This document shows, one piece after another, positions 8,074 through 17,246 of a DNA stretch of 64,000 nt. Every line of letters starts with the position of its first letter. Positions within the stretch are counted from its first letter, which is position 1. Under the pieces are notes generated by a model that saw only the letters and a list, made by a program, of their open reading frames with translations, made no database searches and was not told where the DNA came from. This stretch comes from Pseudomonas asgharzadehiana. GTDB lineage: Bacteria; Pseudomonadota; Gammaproteobacteria; Pseudomonadales; Pseudomonadaceae. The DNA lies in contig NZ_CP077079.1 in NCBI RefSeq assembly GCF_019139815.1, positions 3,100,001-3,164,000 on the forward strand. Direction: 5' to 3'. Made by a program: the position numbers and the translations under genes.

Positions 8074-11000
8074 GGAAGTTCTCTGTTGGGGTTCAATATT
8101 GTGTATCCCTTAAAAGTTCCGTCTTCGTTGACTGGCGAGGCTCCTAAAATATTTTTGGCGTCTATATGTCCTGGAATAGCGATTTCTTTTTCATTCTTGT
8201 GCTTCGATCGCATACCTAACTCTTTGTTTACGTCTCTTCCAGGGATTCTTTTGAGTGTGTATAGAAAGCCTTTTTCAAATCCGAAGCCTGACGCGAATAC
8301 CAGCGCTTGTTCCCTCGATGTTGAGGTAGGAACAAAATTGCTGGGAGGGCTTGCATTGTTTAACGAGTGCAGGAAAAGATCAGTGCTTGCTCCTCTGCTT
8401 TCAAATCCTTTTTCAAATATTTCCTCTGGTTCTCTCAAATCTCCACGGTATAGGTAGCTTCTCTTTTTATGAAGTGCCGGAGGTGATGGTAAGTGGCTAT
8501 CAACTTTGACCTGTTCGTTGGTGGACTCACCTTTTGACAGTTGTTTACAGCCATCTCCACCTGGGCATGTGCTTAAGCCCAACGGGTCGACCCACCCCGT
8601 AGGGTTGGGCACGTACCGGTAAGCGTTGATCCCACCCGCCAGCTTCACCGGGTCTGGCGTCAGGTAGCGACCAATGTCCGGACTGTAGTAGCGATGGCGG
8701 TTGTAGTGCAGCCCGCTTTCCGGGTCGAAGTACTGGCCCTGGAAGCGCAGCGGGTTGTCGATTTTTCCGATGTCGAGTCGGCTGATTTGGCCGTAGGCGC
8801 GGTAGTGGGCGGACCAGACGATTTCGCCATCAGGAGCTGTGAGTTCCTGCGGCGTGCCGAGGTGGTCGAGTTGGTAATGGTAGGGCTTGGTGTCTTGTGG
8901 GCCGAAGCCTTCCAGCAGGGCGAGCGGCCTAAAACTATCGGGTTCGTAGAGGTAGCTTCGATGACGATCTGCATGGTGTTCGGCGATCAGTTTGTCGCCT
9001 TGCCAGAAAAACTCGGTCGTTATGCCATCGACGGTTTTGCTGATGCGTCGCCCAAACGGGTCGTAGCGGTAACTCGCGGTTTGGCCGTTGGGCTGGGTGA
9101 GGCCGATCAATCGATGCTGGCAGTCGTAGCGGTACTCGGTAACGAGTTGATGGCCCTTGCCGCGCCGTTCACGGATCAGGTTGCCGAAGGCGTCATAGTC
9201 GTAGTGCCGGTCGCCCTGGATCATCAACCGATTGCCGGCGACGATGTCCGGGCCGGGGCGGTCGTGCATCAGCAGGTTACCGGCAGGGGTGTGGCCGAAG
9301 CGTTCTTGCAGGTCTTGCGAATGGTCTGCGCGGGTGAGGCGGGCTAGCGGGTCGTAGCGGTAGTGGTGTTCGCCCTTGCGGGTGTCGTTCAGGCGGGTGA
9401 GGTTGCCGGATTTGTCGTAATCGTAATGGCGTTGGTAGAGGTGGTTTTCCTGTTGGGTGACGGTGTGGGCGTGCAGGCGGTGTTGGTCGTCGTAGTGGTA
9501 GTGGCTGAGGAGTTGGCCTTGTTGGCGTTGGTGTTCTTGGCCGGATTTGAAGAGGTGAGAAGTCAGTAGTGCACCGTTGAGTTCGACGGTAGCGGGGTCG
9601 CCGCCTCTACCGTGACTAAAAACCAGTCGGTTGTTGTCCGGCAGGCGCAGGTGTTGCAATTGGCCGCAGGCGTCGTAGCCATAGCGCAAAGTGCCCCAGC
9701 CCTGATGCTCGCCGGTGAGGCGGTTTTGCGAGTCGTACTCGTACGCCAGCGCCCAGTGGCCGTCGTCGACGCTGAGGAGGTTGCCTTGGCGGTCGTAGGC
9801 GTAATCAACGGTATTGCCGTCGGGTAAGGTTTTTCGTACGAGTCGGCCGGCGTGGTCGCGCTGGTAAAAGGTAACTAGCTGACGGCTATCGTCGCCGTGT
9901 TCGGTTTTTTCCTGAAGGTTGCCGTTAAGGTCGTAGACGTAGGCGGTGCGCTGGCCGTCGAAGCCGATTTCCTGCTGGATTAGGCCGTTGGGGTGGTAAT
10001 CCAATCGGTAGATTTCGCCGACTTCGTTTTCGATTTCGGTCAGCAGCAGTCGAGCGTTGTCGTAGCGGTATTTGACCTGGCTGCCATCGGCGTTGAGGCG
10101 GCGGCTGATCAGGTGCAGGCCGTTGGGGTATTCGTAGCGGGTGACGTGGCCGAGTTCGTCGCGTTCGGCGGTGATTTTTCCGTAGGGGTTGTAGCTGTAT
10201 TCTCGCGTGGCACCGCCTGGCAACACGATGCGAATCAATCGGCCGACGCTGTCCCATTGGTATTGGGTCAGCGCGCCTTGTTCATCCTCGCGGGCAATCT
10301 GGCGGCCCAGATCATCGTAGCGATAGCGCTTGGCGCCGCCATTGGGCAGTTGCTCTTCAATGAGCTGGCCGCGTTCGTTCCACACCAGCCGATGACAACT
10401 GTGGTCGGGATACCAAACGCCCGTTAGTTGCCCGTACTTGTTGTAGCTGTAGTCCGTCACCTCACCATCGGGATCGGTCCTACGCGTCACGTCGCCCTGG
10501 TCGTTACGCTCGTATTTCCAGACCGCCTCACCACGCCGCACCACCCGTACGAAGCCGTTGTCATGCTCGTAGGACGTCGGTTCATCATCTCCCGGAAACA
10601 ACGCCACCAAGCGTCCGGCATCGTCGTACTGATACGCCGTCACCGCCCCGAGCGGATCCTGCTCGACCGTCAGTCGACCCTTGTCATCGTAGGATTTGAA
10701 GTGCTGAGCGCCGTCCGGGTCGATACGCTGCACCAACCGCGCCCGGTCGTCATGCACATACACTTCCTGACTGCCATCGGCGTTATGCACGACCACGCGG
10801 CCGTTGTCCTCCCAGACATACCGCGTATCCATCTGCGAAAAACTGGCCCAGTGCCGGACACACCGCGCCGCCTTGCCAGAGCGTTCCCATTCCCAGAAGA
10901 AACTCGCCCCGCCGGCCAAGCCCCGCTCCAGAATGACGTGCTGCTCGTCGTACCGATAAACCTCGCTTTCGCCGACGGCGTTGGTTGCCGAAAGCAGTCG

Positions 11001-12815
11001 TCCCGCGTCGTCATAGGCGTAGGAAACAACGTTCTGTTCCGTGATCCATTCGTAAGGCTCATACCCCTTGGCCCGCTGAACCTGGTAATCCACCGCCACC
11101 ATGCGGCCCAGTTCATAGCGCAAACACAACGAGCGCCCGACGCCGTTATCCAGCCGTGCAATACGCCCCACCACATCCCGCGAAATCCGCAGGCGGTTGT
11201 CATACGCATCGCTGATCGAGACCAGCACCCCGTCACGAAAGTGATAAAACCGCGAGGCCTGGGCCAGCACTAACTCATCCGGCGAAGCCCCCAAATAGAT
11301 CGCCGCTTCAGCCAGGCTGTTGGTGATCGCCGGTCGCGCCTCGGTCGGCAGTGGAAACTCAGTCGACCGGTTTTCATGGTCGGTCCACACCACCGAATCG
11401 CCCGAAACAGAAAGCCGCTGCGCCAGCGAATGACTCCAGCCAAACCCCAGCCCAACATCCACTTCCACCGCGCTGGTGCGGTACAAACGGGTCCACTCAA
11501 ACGGCAATATCCCGTCCAAAACACCATCGGTGAGGGTGAGCAATTCCTCCCCAGTGACCATCGACACCGGGCAGCCATTGGTCGCTGTTTTGTCCGCCGA
11601 AGTCGCCGCGTCACCCTTGGGATTCGTAGCCACGACCGGCACATCATCGACAGACTCCTGCCGAACCAACGCCGTCTGCTGGGACTTGTTACGAACCAAC
11701 GGAACAGGGTTCGAAACCACCTGATCCCCAGCCTTCAACGGCGCAACCGGAATCGTCTTGATCGGCGTTGGCGCGCTGCCCAGCAGCAATGGCCTGGCCA
11801 CTGCGACATGCGGTTCCAGACCCGGCCCTACCATCTGCTTGGCCAGCAGTTCCAATAACTCGCGCGCCCGGGCGGACTTGATCGAGCCCAGCACCTGAGC
11901 CCCCAGCCGAACTGCGATGCCCATCGCACCCATTACACGCATCAACAGCAGATTGATCAGCACCTCGCCGGTGATCTCACCCCACAGTTCATTCATCTGC
12001 GGCGGCGGCAACATGCGCGTCCAACTGACTATCGCCGACAGGTAGATAAACAGCAGCGGCTCATCGCTGAGCACCAGTAAGCCGTTGGCAATCTTTTCGT
12101 TGCCCAGTTTCAGCAGCGCATCAAGTTCTGCCTGGGAGAGGTAGGCCAACAGCTTCTCGCTGTTGGCCTTGAGGTCCGCCAGCAGCTCATACAACTGCGT
12201 GACGTTGTCCCACAGGTTGAAGAGGGCTTTTCCGAGACCGCTGATAAACGCCGCTTCCAGCATGCGCCGCCGATCAAGTGGCTTGGCCTCGGCATAGTCT
12301 TGCCACTGGGCCTGGAAGGTAGTGGTCCACGCTTCACGCAGACGGATGTCCAACCCCGCGATCACCGACTGATAAGACGCATACAGCGCCTTGACGTGAT
12401 CCTTGGAAACGTTGGGATAGAAGTTGATGCGGTATTGCTGGTTGCGATCACACTCGGTGACTTCGAGGATGCCGCTGGGGCCAATGGTCTTGTGGATCGG
12501 CTCGCCCAGCGGGCCACCGTTTGGGTCGATGCGTTGCAGTACCACCGGCGTATTGCCGATGGGCACAAACTGCGTGCTTTGAAACAGGTGCACCAGGGTC
12601 AAGGTGCCGTTGGCCGGGCACGTGGCGACGGTGCTGTTGGGAATAATCGAACGATTGATGGGGGCGGCCAATGCCACCTGATCGCCCACCTTGAATACCT
12701 GCTCGACGTCCAGTGTCGAGAAGCTCCAAAAGCGCTCGGCCCAGTCGTCAAACGTATTCAGGCATTCACGAAAATCACGCAAGACGCCGTCGATATCGAC
12801 TGTCTTGACGTCCAT
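8070..12815 (-). CDS. Rhs/YD-repeat polymorphic toxin with C-terminal ADP-ribosyltransferase-like domain
   Basis: About 1581 residues from the ATG at 12815; a TTG at 12815+36 (12851) would add 12. Residues 1-400 are a family-variable N-terminus with a hydrophobic stretch near 290-320. The region TNGCPVSMVTGEELL opens a DUF6531-like segment, then some 900 residues of YD repeats form the Rhs shell, ending at the conserved PTGWVDPLGL. The 167 residues after DPLGL are the toxin. They carry the R-S-E triad of cholera/pertussis-type ADP-ribosyltransferases: R in LYRGD (about 1457), STS (1498-1500) and EKE (E1542 and E1544). The ExE form usually modifies arginine in a target protein. No PAAR domain or vgrG gene is seen nearby, so the delivery route (probably type VI) is inferred. 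Confidence 0.9.
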   Translation of the reverse strand: MDVKTVDIDGVLRDFRECLNTFDDWAERFWSFSTLDVEQVFKVGDQVALAAPINRSIIPNSTVATCPANGTLTLVHLFQSTQFVPIGNTPVVLQRIDPNGGPLGEPIHKTIGPSGILEVTECDRNQQYRINFYPNVSKDHVKALYASYQSVIAGLDIRLREAWTTTFQAQWQDYAEAKPLDRRRMLEAAFISGLGKALFNLWDNVTQLYELLADLKANSEKLLAYLSQAELDALLKLGNEKIANGLLVLSDEPLLFIYLSAIVSWTRMLPPPQMNELWGEITGEVLINLLLMRVMGAMGIAVRLGAQVLGSIKSARARELLELLAKQMVGPGLEPHVAVARPLLLGSAPTPIKTIPVAPLKAGDQVVSNPVPLVRNKSQQTALVRQESVDDVPVVATNPKGDAATSADKTATNGCPVSMVTGEELLTLTDGVLDGILPFEWTRLYRTSAVEVDVGLGFGWSHSLAQRLSVSGDSVVWTDHENRSTEFPLPTEARPAITNSLAEAAIYLGASPDELVLAQASRFYHFRDGVLVSISDAYDNRLRISRDVVGRIARLDNGVGRSLCLRYELGRMVAVDYQVQRAKGYEPYEWITEQNVVSYAYDDAGRLLSATNAVGESEVYRYDEQHVILERGLAGGASFFWEWERSGKAARCVRHWASFSQMDTRYVWEDNGRVVVHNADGSQEVYVHDDRARLVQRIDPDGAQHFKSYDDKGRLTVEQDPLGAVTAYQYDDAGRLVALFPGDDEPTSYEHDNGFVRVVRRGEAVWKYERNDQGDVTRRTDPDGEVTDYSYNKYGQLTGVWYPDHSCHRLVWNERGQLIEEQLPNGGAKRYRYDDLGRQIAREDEQGALTQYQWDSVGRLIRIVLPGGATREYSYNPYGKITAERDELGHVTRYEYPNGLHLISRRLNADGSQVKYRYDNARLLLTEIENEVGEIYRLDYHPNGLIQQEIGFDGQRTAYVYDLNGNLQEKTEHGDDSRQLVTFYQRDHAGRLVRKTLPDGNTVDYAYDRQGNLLSVDDGHWALAYEYDSQNRLTGEHQGWGTLRYGYDACGQLQHLRLPDNNRLVFSHGRGGDPATVELNGALLTSHLFKSGQEHQRQQGQLLSHYHYDDQHRLHAHTVTQQENHLYQRHYDYDKSGNLTRLNDTRKGEHHYRYDPLARLTRADHSQDLQERFGHTPAGNLLMHDRPGPDIVAGNRLMIQGDRHYDYDAFGNLIRERRGKGHQLVTEYRYDCQHRLIGLTQPNGQTASYRYDPFGRRISKTVDGITTEFFWQGDKLIAEHHADRHRSYLYEPDSFRPLALLEGFGPQDTKPYHYQLDHLGTPQELTAPDGEIVWSAHYRAYGQISRLDIGKIDNPLRFQGQYFDPESGLHYNRHRYYSPDIGRYLTPDPVKLAGGINAYRYVPNPTGWVDPLGLSTCPGGDGCKQLSKGESTNEQVKVDSHLPSPPALHKKRSYLYRGDLREPEEIFEKGFESRGASTDLFLHSLNNASPPSNFVPTSTSREQALVFASGFGFEKGFLYTLKRIPGRDVNKELGMRSKHKNEKEIAIPGHIDAKNILGASPVNEDGTFKGYTILNPNRELP

Positions 12816-12961
12816 TGGGGTCAGGGCCAACCGGCCTATGGCCGGGTTCAAAACACGGCCCCATCAACCTGGGCCATCACAAAACAAACCATCTGCACTC
12901 CCTCGCGCTGTGTATTCAGGCGAGGGACTTTGCAGAGGTTCTCAGGGGAGGGGAGTAGAGC

Positions 12962-15900
12962 TTATCCGGCGCTTACGTGGGAGGTTTCGACAACCTTTGT
13001 CTTCTCACGCCCCAGTACCAGGCTGCACAGTGCCGGCAGGAACAACAGCGTCAACACGGTGCCCACCAGCACGCCGCCGATCAGCACAAAGGCGAGGGAC
13101 GACCAGAACACCGACAACGTCAGCGGAATGAACGCCAACGCGGCCGCCAGCGCGGTCAGGATCACCGGCCGTGCGCGCCGTACCGTGGCTTCGATGATGG
13201 CCTCGCGAATCGGCATGCCGTGGTCCTGGTTCTGGCGGATCTGGTCGGTAAAGATCAGCGTGTTGCGCATCAGGATCCCACCGATGCCGATCAGCCCCAG
13301 GATCGCGTTGAACCCAAAGGGCTGGTTGAACAGCAGCAAGGTCGGCACCGCGCCGATCAAGCCCAGTGGCGCGGTGGCGAAGACCATGAACATCACGCCG
13401 AAGGAGCGTACCTGGAACATGATCACGGTGAGGGTCAGCAGGATCATGATCGGGAACAGCGCCGCCAGGGCCACGTTGGCCTTGGCACTTTCTTCCACCG
13501 GGCCGCCGATGTCGATCTGGTAGCCGGCAGGCAGCCTGGCGATCAGCGGTTGCAGGTCTTTGTATACGGCCATTTCCACATCGGGTGGTTGCACGCCGTC
13601 GATAATGTCGGCACGCACTTCCACGGTGGTTGCGCGGTCGCGGCGTTTGAGGATCGGCTCTTCCATCACCGCCTGGAAATGCCCGACCTGGGCCAGCGGT
13701 ACCGAGGTGCCGGCGCTGTTGGTCAGGGTCATGTTGTTGAGGTTGCCGAGGTTCTCGCGCTGGTTGCCCTGGGCGCGAGCGACCACCGAGACGGTGCGGT
13801 TGCCTTCGCGTACTTCGGTGATGGGGTTTCCGCTGAGCAAGGCGTTGAGCTGGGACTTGACCTCATCGGGGGTGAAACCCAGCAGGCGCAGGCGGTCTTG
13901 GTCCAGCACCAGGCGATAGCTGCTGGTGCGCTCGCCCCAATCGAGAAACGCGTCCTTGGTCAGTGGGTTGGCGGCGACCACTTTGCGCACGTCTTCGGAC
14001 AGGCTGCGCAGCACGTCCACGTTCGGGCCGGACACGCGGAACACCACAGGGAACGGCACCGGCGGGCCGAACAACAATTGCGTCACACGTACCCGCGCCG
14101 CCGGAAACTCACCGGCGGCGATGCGCTCGAGCATCCGCAGTTTCAGGGCGTCGCGGGTGTGGGAGTCCGGGGTTTGCACGATCAATTTGGCGAATGCCGG
14201 GTCGGGCAACTCAGGGTTCAGCGACAGGAAAAAACGCGGAGCGCCGCCGCCCACATAGGTGTCGACCATCGATGTCTGCGGCTCTTGCAGCAGGGCTTTC
14301 TCCAGCTGCGCGGCCACCGCCTCGGTGCTTTTGAAGGCACTGCCGGGCGGCATGTACACCTCAAGGATCAGTTCGGAACGGTCGGAGTTGGGGAAGAACT
14401 GCTTCTTCACCACGCCCATGCCCAGCCCGCACAGCACAAATGCTGCGACCACCAGGCCGGTCACCAGCCAGCGCCGGCGCACGCAGGTGTCTACCAGGTT
14501 GCGCAGTTTCTGGTAATAGCGCCCGGCATAAATTGCGTCGTGGCCACCCGGCACTGGTTTGATCTGCGGCAGCAACTTCACCCCCAGATACGGCGTGAAC
14601 ACCACCGCCACCAGCCAGGATGAGATCAGCGCAAAGCCGACGATCCAGAAAATATTCCCCGCGTATTCCCCAGCGCCCGACCGCGCAAAGCCCACCGGCA
14701 GAAAACCGATGATGGTCACCAGCGTACCGGTGAGCATGGGCGCGGCGGTGGAGCTCCAGGCGAAGGTGGCGGCGTGAATCCGATCAAAACCTTCTTCGAG
14801 TTTCACCACCATCATTTCAATGGCGATGATCGCGTCATCCACCAGCAAGCCCAGCGAGATGATCAGCGCACCGAGGGTGATGCGGTCAAACTCGCGGCCG
14901 GTCATCAGCATGATCACAAACACGATGGATAAGGTCAGCGGCACCGCAGCCGCCACCACCAACCCCACGCGAAAGCCCAGGGCCAGCAGGCTGATGACCA
15001 TCACCACCGCCAGGGCGACGAAGAATTTGAGCATGAATTCATTCACCGCCAGGCTGATGTTCTTGGCTTGGTCGGAGACCTTGGCGAAGTTCACGCCCAA
15101 AGGCAGGTCAGCCTGGATCCTGGCTTCCTGGGCCTGGAGGCTTTTGTCCAGCTCCAAGCCGTTCCAGTGTTTTTCCATGATCACCCCGAGCATCAGCGCC
15201 GGGTCGCCCTGGTGGCGGATGCGGTAGCTGGGCGGGTCTTCATAGCCACGGCTCACGCTGGCCACGTCGGCGATGCGCAGCACGCGGCCATTGACCACCA
15301 GCGGCACGTTTTCAATCAGCGCCAGGCTGTCAAATGCGCCGTCGATACGGATATAGGCGCGGGCACCGGCGGTTTCCACAAAGCCCGACGGCGCCACCGC
15401 GTTTTGCGCGGCGAGGGCGGCGAAGATCTGATCGGGCTTGATGCCCAGGGTTGCCAGCCGCTCATAGGAAAATTCGACGAAGATGCGCTGGGCCTGCTCG
15501 CCGAGGATATTGACCTTTTTCACGCCCGGCAGGTTGAGCAAACCCTGGCGCAGTTCCTCGGCCATCTGCACTTGTTGGCGATGGGGCAGGTGTTCGGCTT
15601 CCAGGGCATACAGCGCAAAGTACACATCGGAATACTCATCGTTGAAGAACGGCCCGATCACGCCCTTGGGGAGTCTGGCGGCTTCATCGCTGAGTTTTTT
15701 GCGGGTCTGGTAGAACAGGTCCTGGATCTCGCTGGGGCGCGTGGATTCGAGAAATGTCATGCGCATCGACACAAAACCTGGTTGGGCGATGGTCTCCACG
15801 CGGTCGTAGTAGTCCAGTTCCTGCAGGCGCTTTTCCAGGCGGTCGGCCACCTGTTCCTGCATTTCCTGGGCGGTGGCGCCGGGCCAGGCGGCGGTAATGG

Positions 15901-16051
15901 TCATGACCTTGACGGTGAACGATGGGTCTTCGGCGCGGCCCAGTTTGCCGAACGAGAAGATACCGGCGGCCAGGATCGCGATGATCAAAAACAAGGTGAC
16001 CGCGCGATGCTTGACCGCCAGCTCAGAGAGGTTGATGCCGCGCATGATCAT
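12962..16051 (-). CDS. RND efflux permease (HAE1-like)
   Basis: A 1029-residue proton-driven RND pump starting MIMRGINLSE. It has the usual first membrane helix, a periplasmic loop beginning WPGATAQEMQEQV, and the proton-relay pair in LGLLVDDAIIAIEMM. The start at 16051 overlaps the adaptor stop by 4 bp (ATGA), deciding it against a much longer upstream frame opening. Adaptor and permease form one operon with no outer-membrane channel gene, so it presumably borrows a TolC/OprM-type channel encoded elsewhere. Which drugs or metabolites it exports is unknown. Upstream is a divergent MFS gene. Confidence 0.92.
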   Translation of the reverse strand: MIMRGINLSELAVKHRAVTLFLIIAILAAGIFSFGKLGRAEDPSFTVKVMTITAAWPGATAQEMQEQVADRLEKRLQELDYYDRVETIAQPGFVSMRMTFLESTRPSEIQDLFYQTRKKLSDEAARLPKGVIGPFFNDEYSDVYFALYALEAEHLPHRQQVQMAEELRQGLLNLPGVKKVNILGEQAQRIFVEFSYERLATLGIKPDQIFAALAAQNAVAPSGFVETAGARAYIRIDGAFDSLALIENVPLVVNGRVLRIADVASVSRGYEDPPSYRIRHQGDPALMLGVIMEKHWNGLELDKSLQAQEARIQADLPLGVNFAKVSDQAKNISLAVNEFMLKFFVALAVVMVISLLALGFRVGLVVAAAVPLTLSIVFVIMLMTGREFDRITLGALIISLGLLVDDAIIAIEMMVVKLEEGFDRIHAATFAWSSTAAPMLTGTLVTIIGFLPVGFARSGAGEYAGNIFWIVGFALISSWLVAVVFTPYLGVKLLPQIKPVPGGHDAIYAGRYYQKLRNLVDTCVRRRWLVTGLVVAAFVLCGLGMGVVKKQFFPNSDRSELILEVYMPPGSAFKSTEAVAAQLEKALLQEPQTSMVDTYVGGGAPRFFLSLNPELPDPAFAKLIVQTPDSHTRDALKLRMLERIAAGEFPAARVRVTQLLFGPPVPFPVVFRVSGPNVDVLRSLSEDVRKVVAANPLTKDAFLDWGERTSSYRLVLDQDRLRLLGFTPDEVKSQLNALLSGNPITEVREGNRTVSVVARAQGNQRENLGNLNNMTLTNSAGTSVPLAQVGHFQAVMEEPILKRRDRATTVEVRADIIDGVQPPDVEMAVYKDLQPLIARLPAGYQIDIGGPVEESAKANVALAALFPIMILLTLTVIMFQVRSFGVMFMVFATAPLGLIGAVPTLLLFNQPFGFNAILGLIGIGGILMRNTLIFTDQIRQNQDHGMPIREAIIEATVRRARPVILTALAAALAFIPLTLSVFWSSLAFVLIGGVLVGTVLTLLFLPALCSLVLGREKTKVVETSHVSAG

Positions 16052-17154
16052 TGGTCCTGTTTGCGGTTGAGGGCCAGCGCCTGGGCGGGCTGAAGGCGCA
16101 CAACGTCGCCGTTGTGCAGCAGGTGCGCGCCGAGGGCGACGACGGTAGCGCCCGGGCTCACGCCGCTGTCGAGCAGGGCGTCTTCCTGGCCCAGGCCGGC
16201 AACTTTGACGGGGGCAAAACTGACCTTGTTGTCCTCGCCGATCAGCCACACGCCAGTTTCCTGCCCGGCGTCATGCAACGCACCAATGGGCACGCGGGTC
16301 TGCTGGGCCTGGCCGTTGCCCTGCAGGCGCACGGTGATGGTGGAGCCGAGGGCGAAACGCTCGACATTGCCATGCAGTACATACCGGGCGCGGTAGGTGC
16401 GGGTGGTCGGGTCGGCGCTGGCGGACAGCTCGCGCAAGGACGCCGTCACGGTTTGGTCGGGAGCGCCGAAGGGGAACGCCAGGGCTTTCTGGGCGGCCAG
16501 GTCGCGTTGGTTTTCCGGCAGGTTGACGATGGCTTCACGGGCCCCGTCATGGGCCAGCCGCGCGACGATTTGCCCTTCGGCGACCACCTGGCCGCGATCC
16601 ACCCGCACATCGGTGATGATGCCGTCGCCATCGGCCTTGAGCACTGAGTAGGTGCGGCGGTTGTCGATCTGGCTGGCGTCCGATTGCGCCGCGGCCAACT
16701 CGGCCTCGGCAACCCGCAGGTTGGTCGCGGACTGGTCGAAGATCTGCCGCGACACGGCGCCGGTACTGGCCAGGCGTTGGTAGCGGTTTGCATCGTCGCG
16801 GCGTTGGCGTAATTGCGCCTGTGCAGCGTTGACGCGGTTCCTGGCCGAGCGCAGGGCCAGTTCGAAGTCACCGATATCCAACACCAGCAGAGTGTCGCCA
16901 CGGGACACATGTTGGCCGGGATCGACCTTGCGCTCGATCACCTTGCCGCTGACGCGAAAGCCCAGGTCACTTTCCGTACGGGCCGCGACCACACCGGTAT
17001 AGGCGCTTTGCTGGCTGCCGGCGGCTTCGACATGGGCGGCAAGTACCGGGCGCGGCTGTGGCGTTTGGGCGGCGGTATCCGCCTTGCTGTTGCAGCCATT
17101 GAGGATGATCAACAAAGCCAGGGGCGTGAGAAGACGCAGGGGGAGAGGGGGCAT
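16048..17154 (-). CDS. RND efflux periplasmic adaptor lipoprotein
   Basis: A 368-residue membrane-fusion protein. The N-terminus is a lipoprotein signal (hydrophobic core, then LNGC at about residues 18-21), anchoring it to the inner membrane. Downstream are the lipoyl/beta-barrel elements (ESDLGFRVSGKVIERKVDPGQHV, split around a coiled-coil hairpin rich in Ala, Arg and Gln at about 90-155). It would link the permease to an outer-membrane channel. The ATG at 17154 is chosen over 17196 because it starts the lipoprotein signal and has GGAG upstream. Confidence 0.9.
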   Translation of the reverse strand: MPPLPLRLLTPLALLIILNGCNSKADTAAQTPQPRPVLAAHVEAAGSQQSAYTGVVAARTESDLGFRVSGKVIERKVDPGQHVSRGDTLLVLDIGDFELALRSARNRVNAAQAQLRQRRDDANRYQRLASTGAVSRQIFDQSATNLRVAEAELAAAQSDASQIDNRRTYSVLKADGDGIITDVRVDRGQVVAEGQIVARLAHDGAREAIVNLPENQRDLAAQKALAFPFGAPDQTVTASLRELSASADPTTRTYRARYVLHGNVERFALGSTITVRLQGNGQAQQTRVPIGALHDAGQETGVWLIGEDNKVSFAPVKVAGLGQEDALLDSGVSPGATVVALGAHLLHNGDVVRLQPAQALALNRKQDQ

Positions 17155-17180
17155 GGCGGACTCCGGGGTAACCAGTGGGC

Positions 17181-17204
17181 AAAAAATTATGGACATAATT
17201 TTTT
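17181..17204. promoter_or_regulatory. Perfect 24-bp inverted repeat, probable operator
   Basis: AAAAAATTAT and ATAATTTTTT flank GGAC with no mismatch. The repeat is 27 bp from the adaptor start and 43 bp from the MFS start, covering both divergent promoters. A related TTATGG half-site recurs at 17212-17217. No regulator gene is adjacent; MarR or TetR family proteins bind AT-rich repeats of this kind. Confidence 0.55.
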
Positions 17205-17246
17205 ACGCATATTATGGTCGAAATATAAATTAATCCAGCCCCCCGG

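Noticed and set aside
8660..11400. Repetitive-looking DNA that could be a tandem repeat array or CRISPR
   Set aside because: The periodicity comes from YD-repeat codons of the Rhs shell; no identical direct repeats with regular spacers.
16052..16249. N-terminal extension of the RND permease frame
   Set aside because: It overlaps the adaptor gene and is Arg/Pro-rich without similarity; the ATGA overlap at 16048-16051 gives a standard start.
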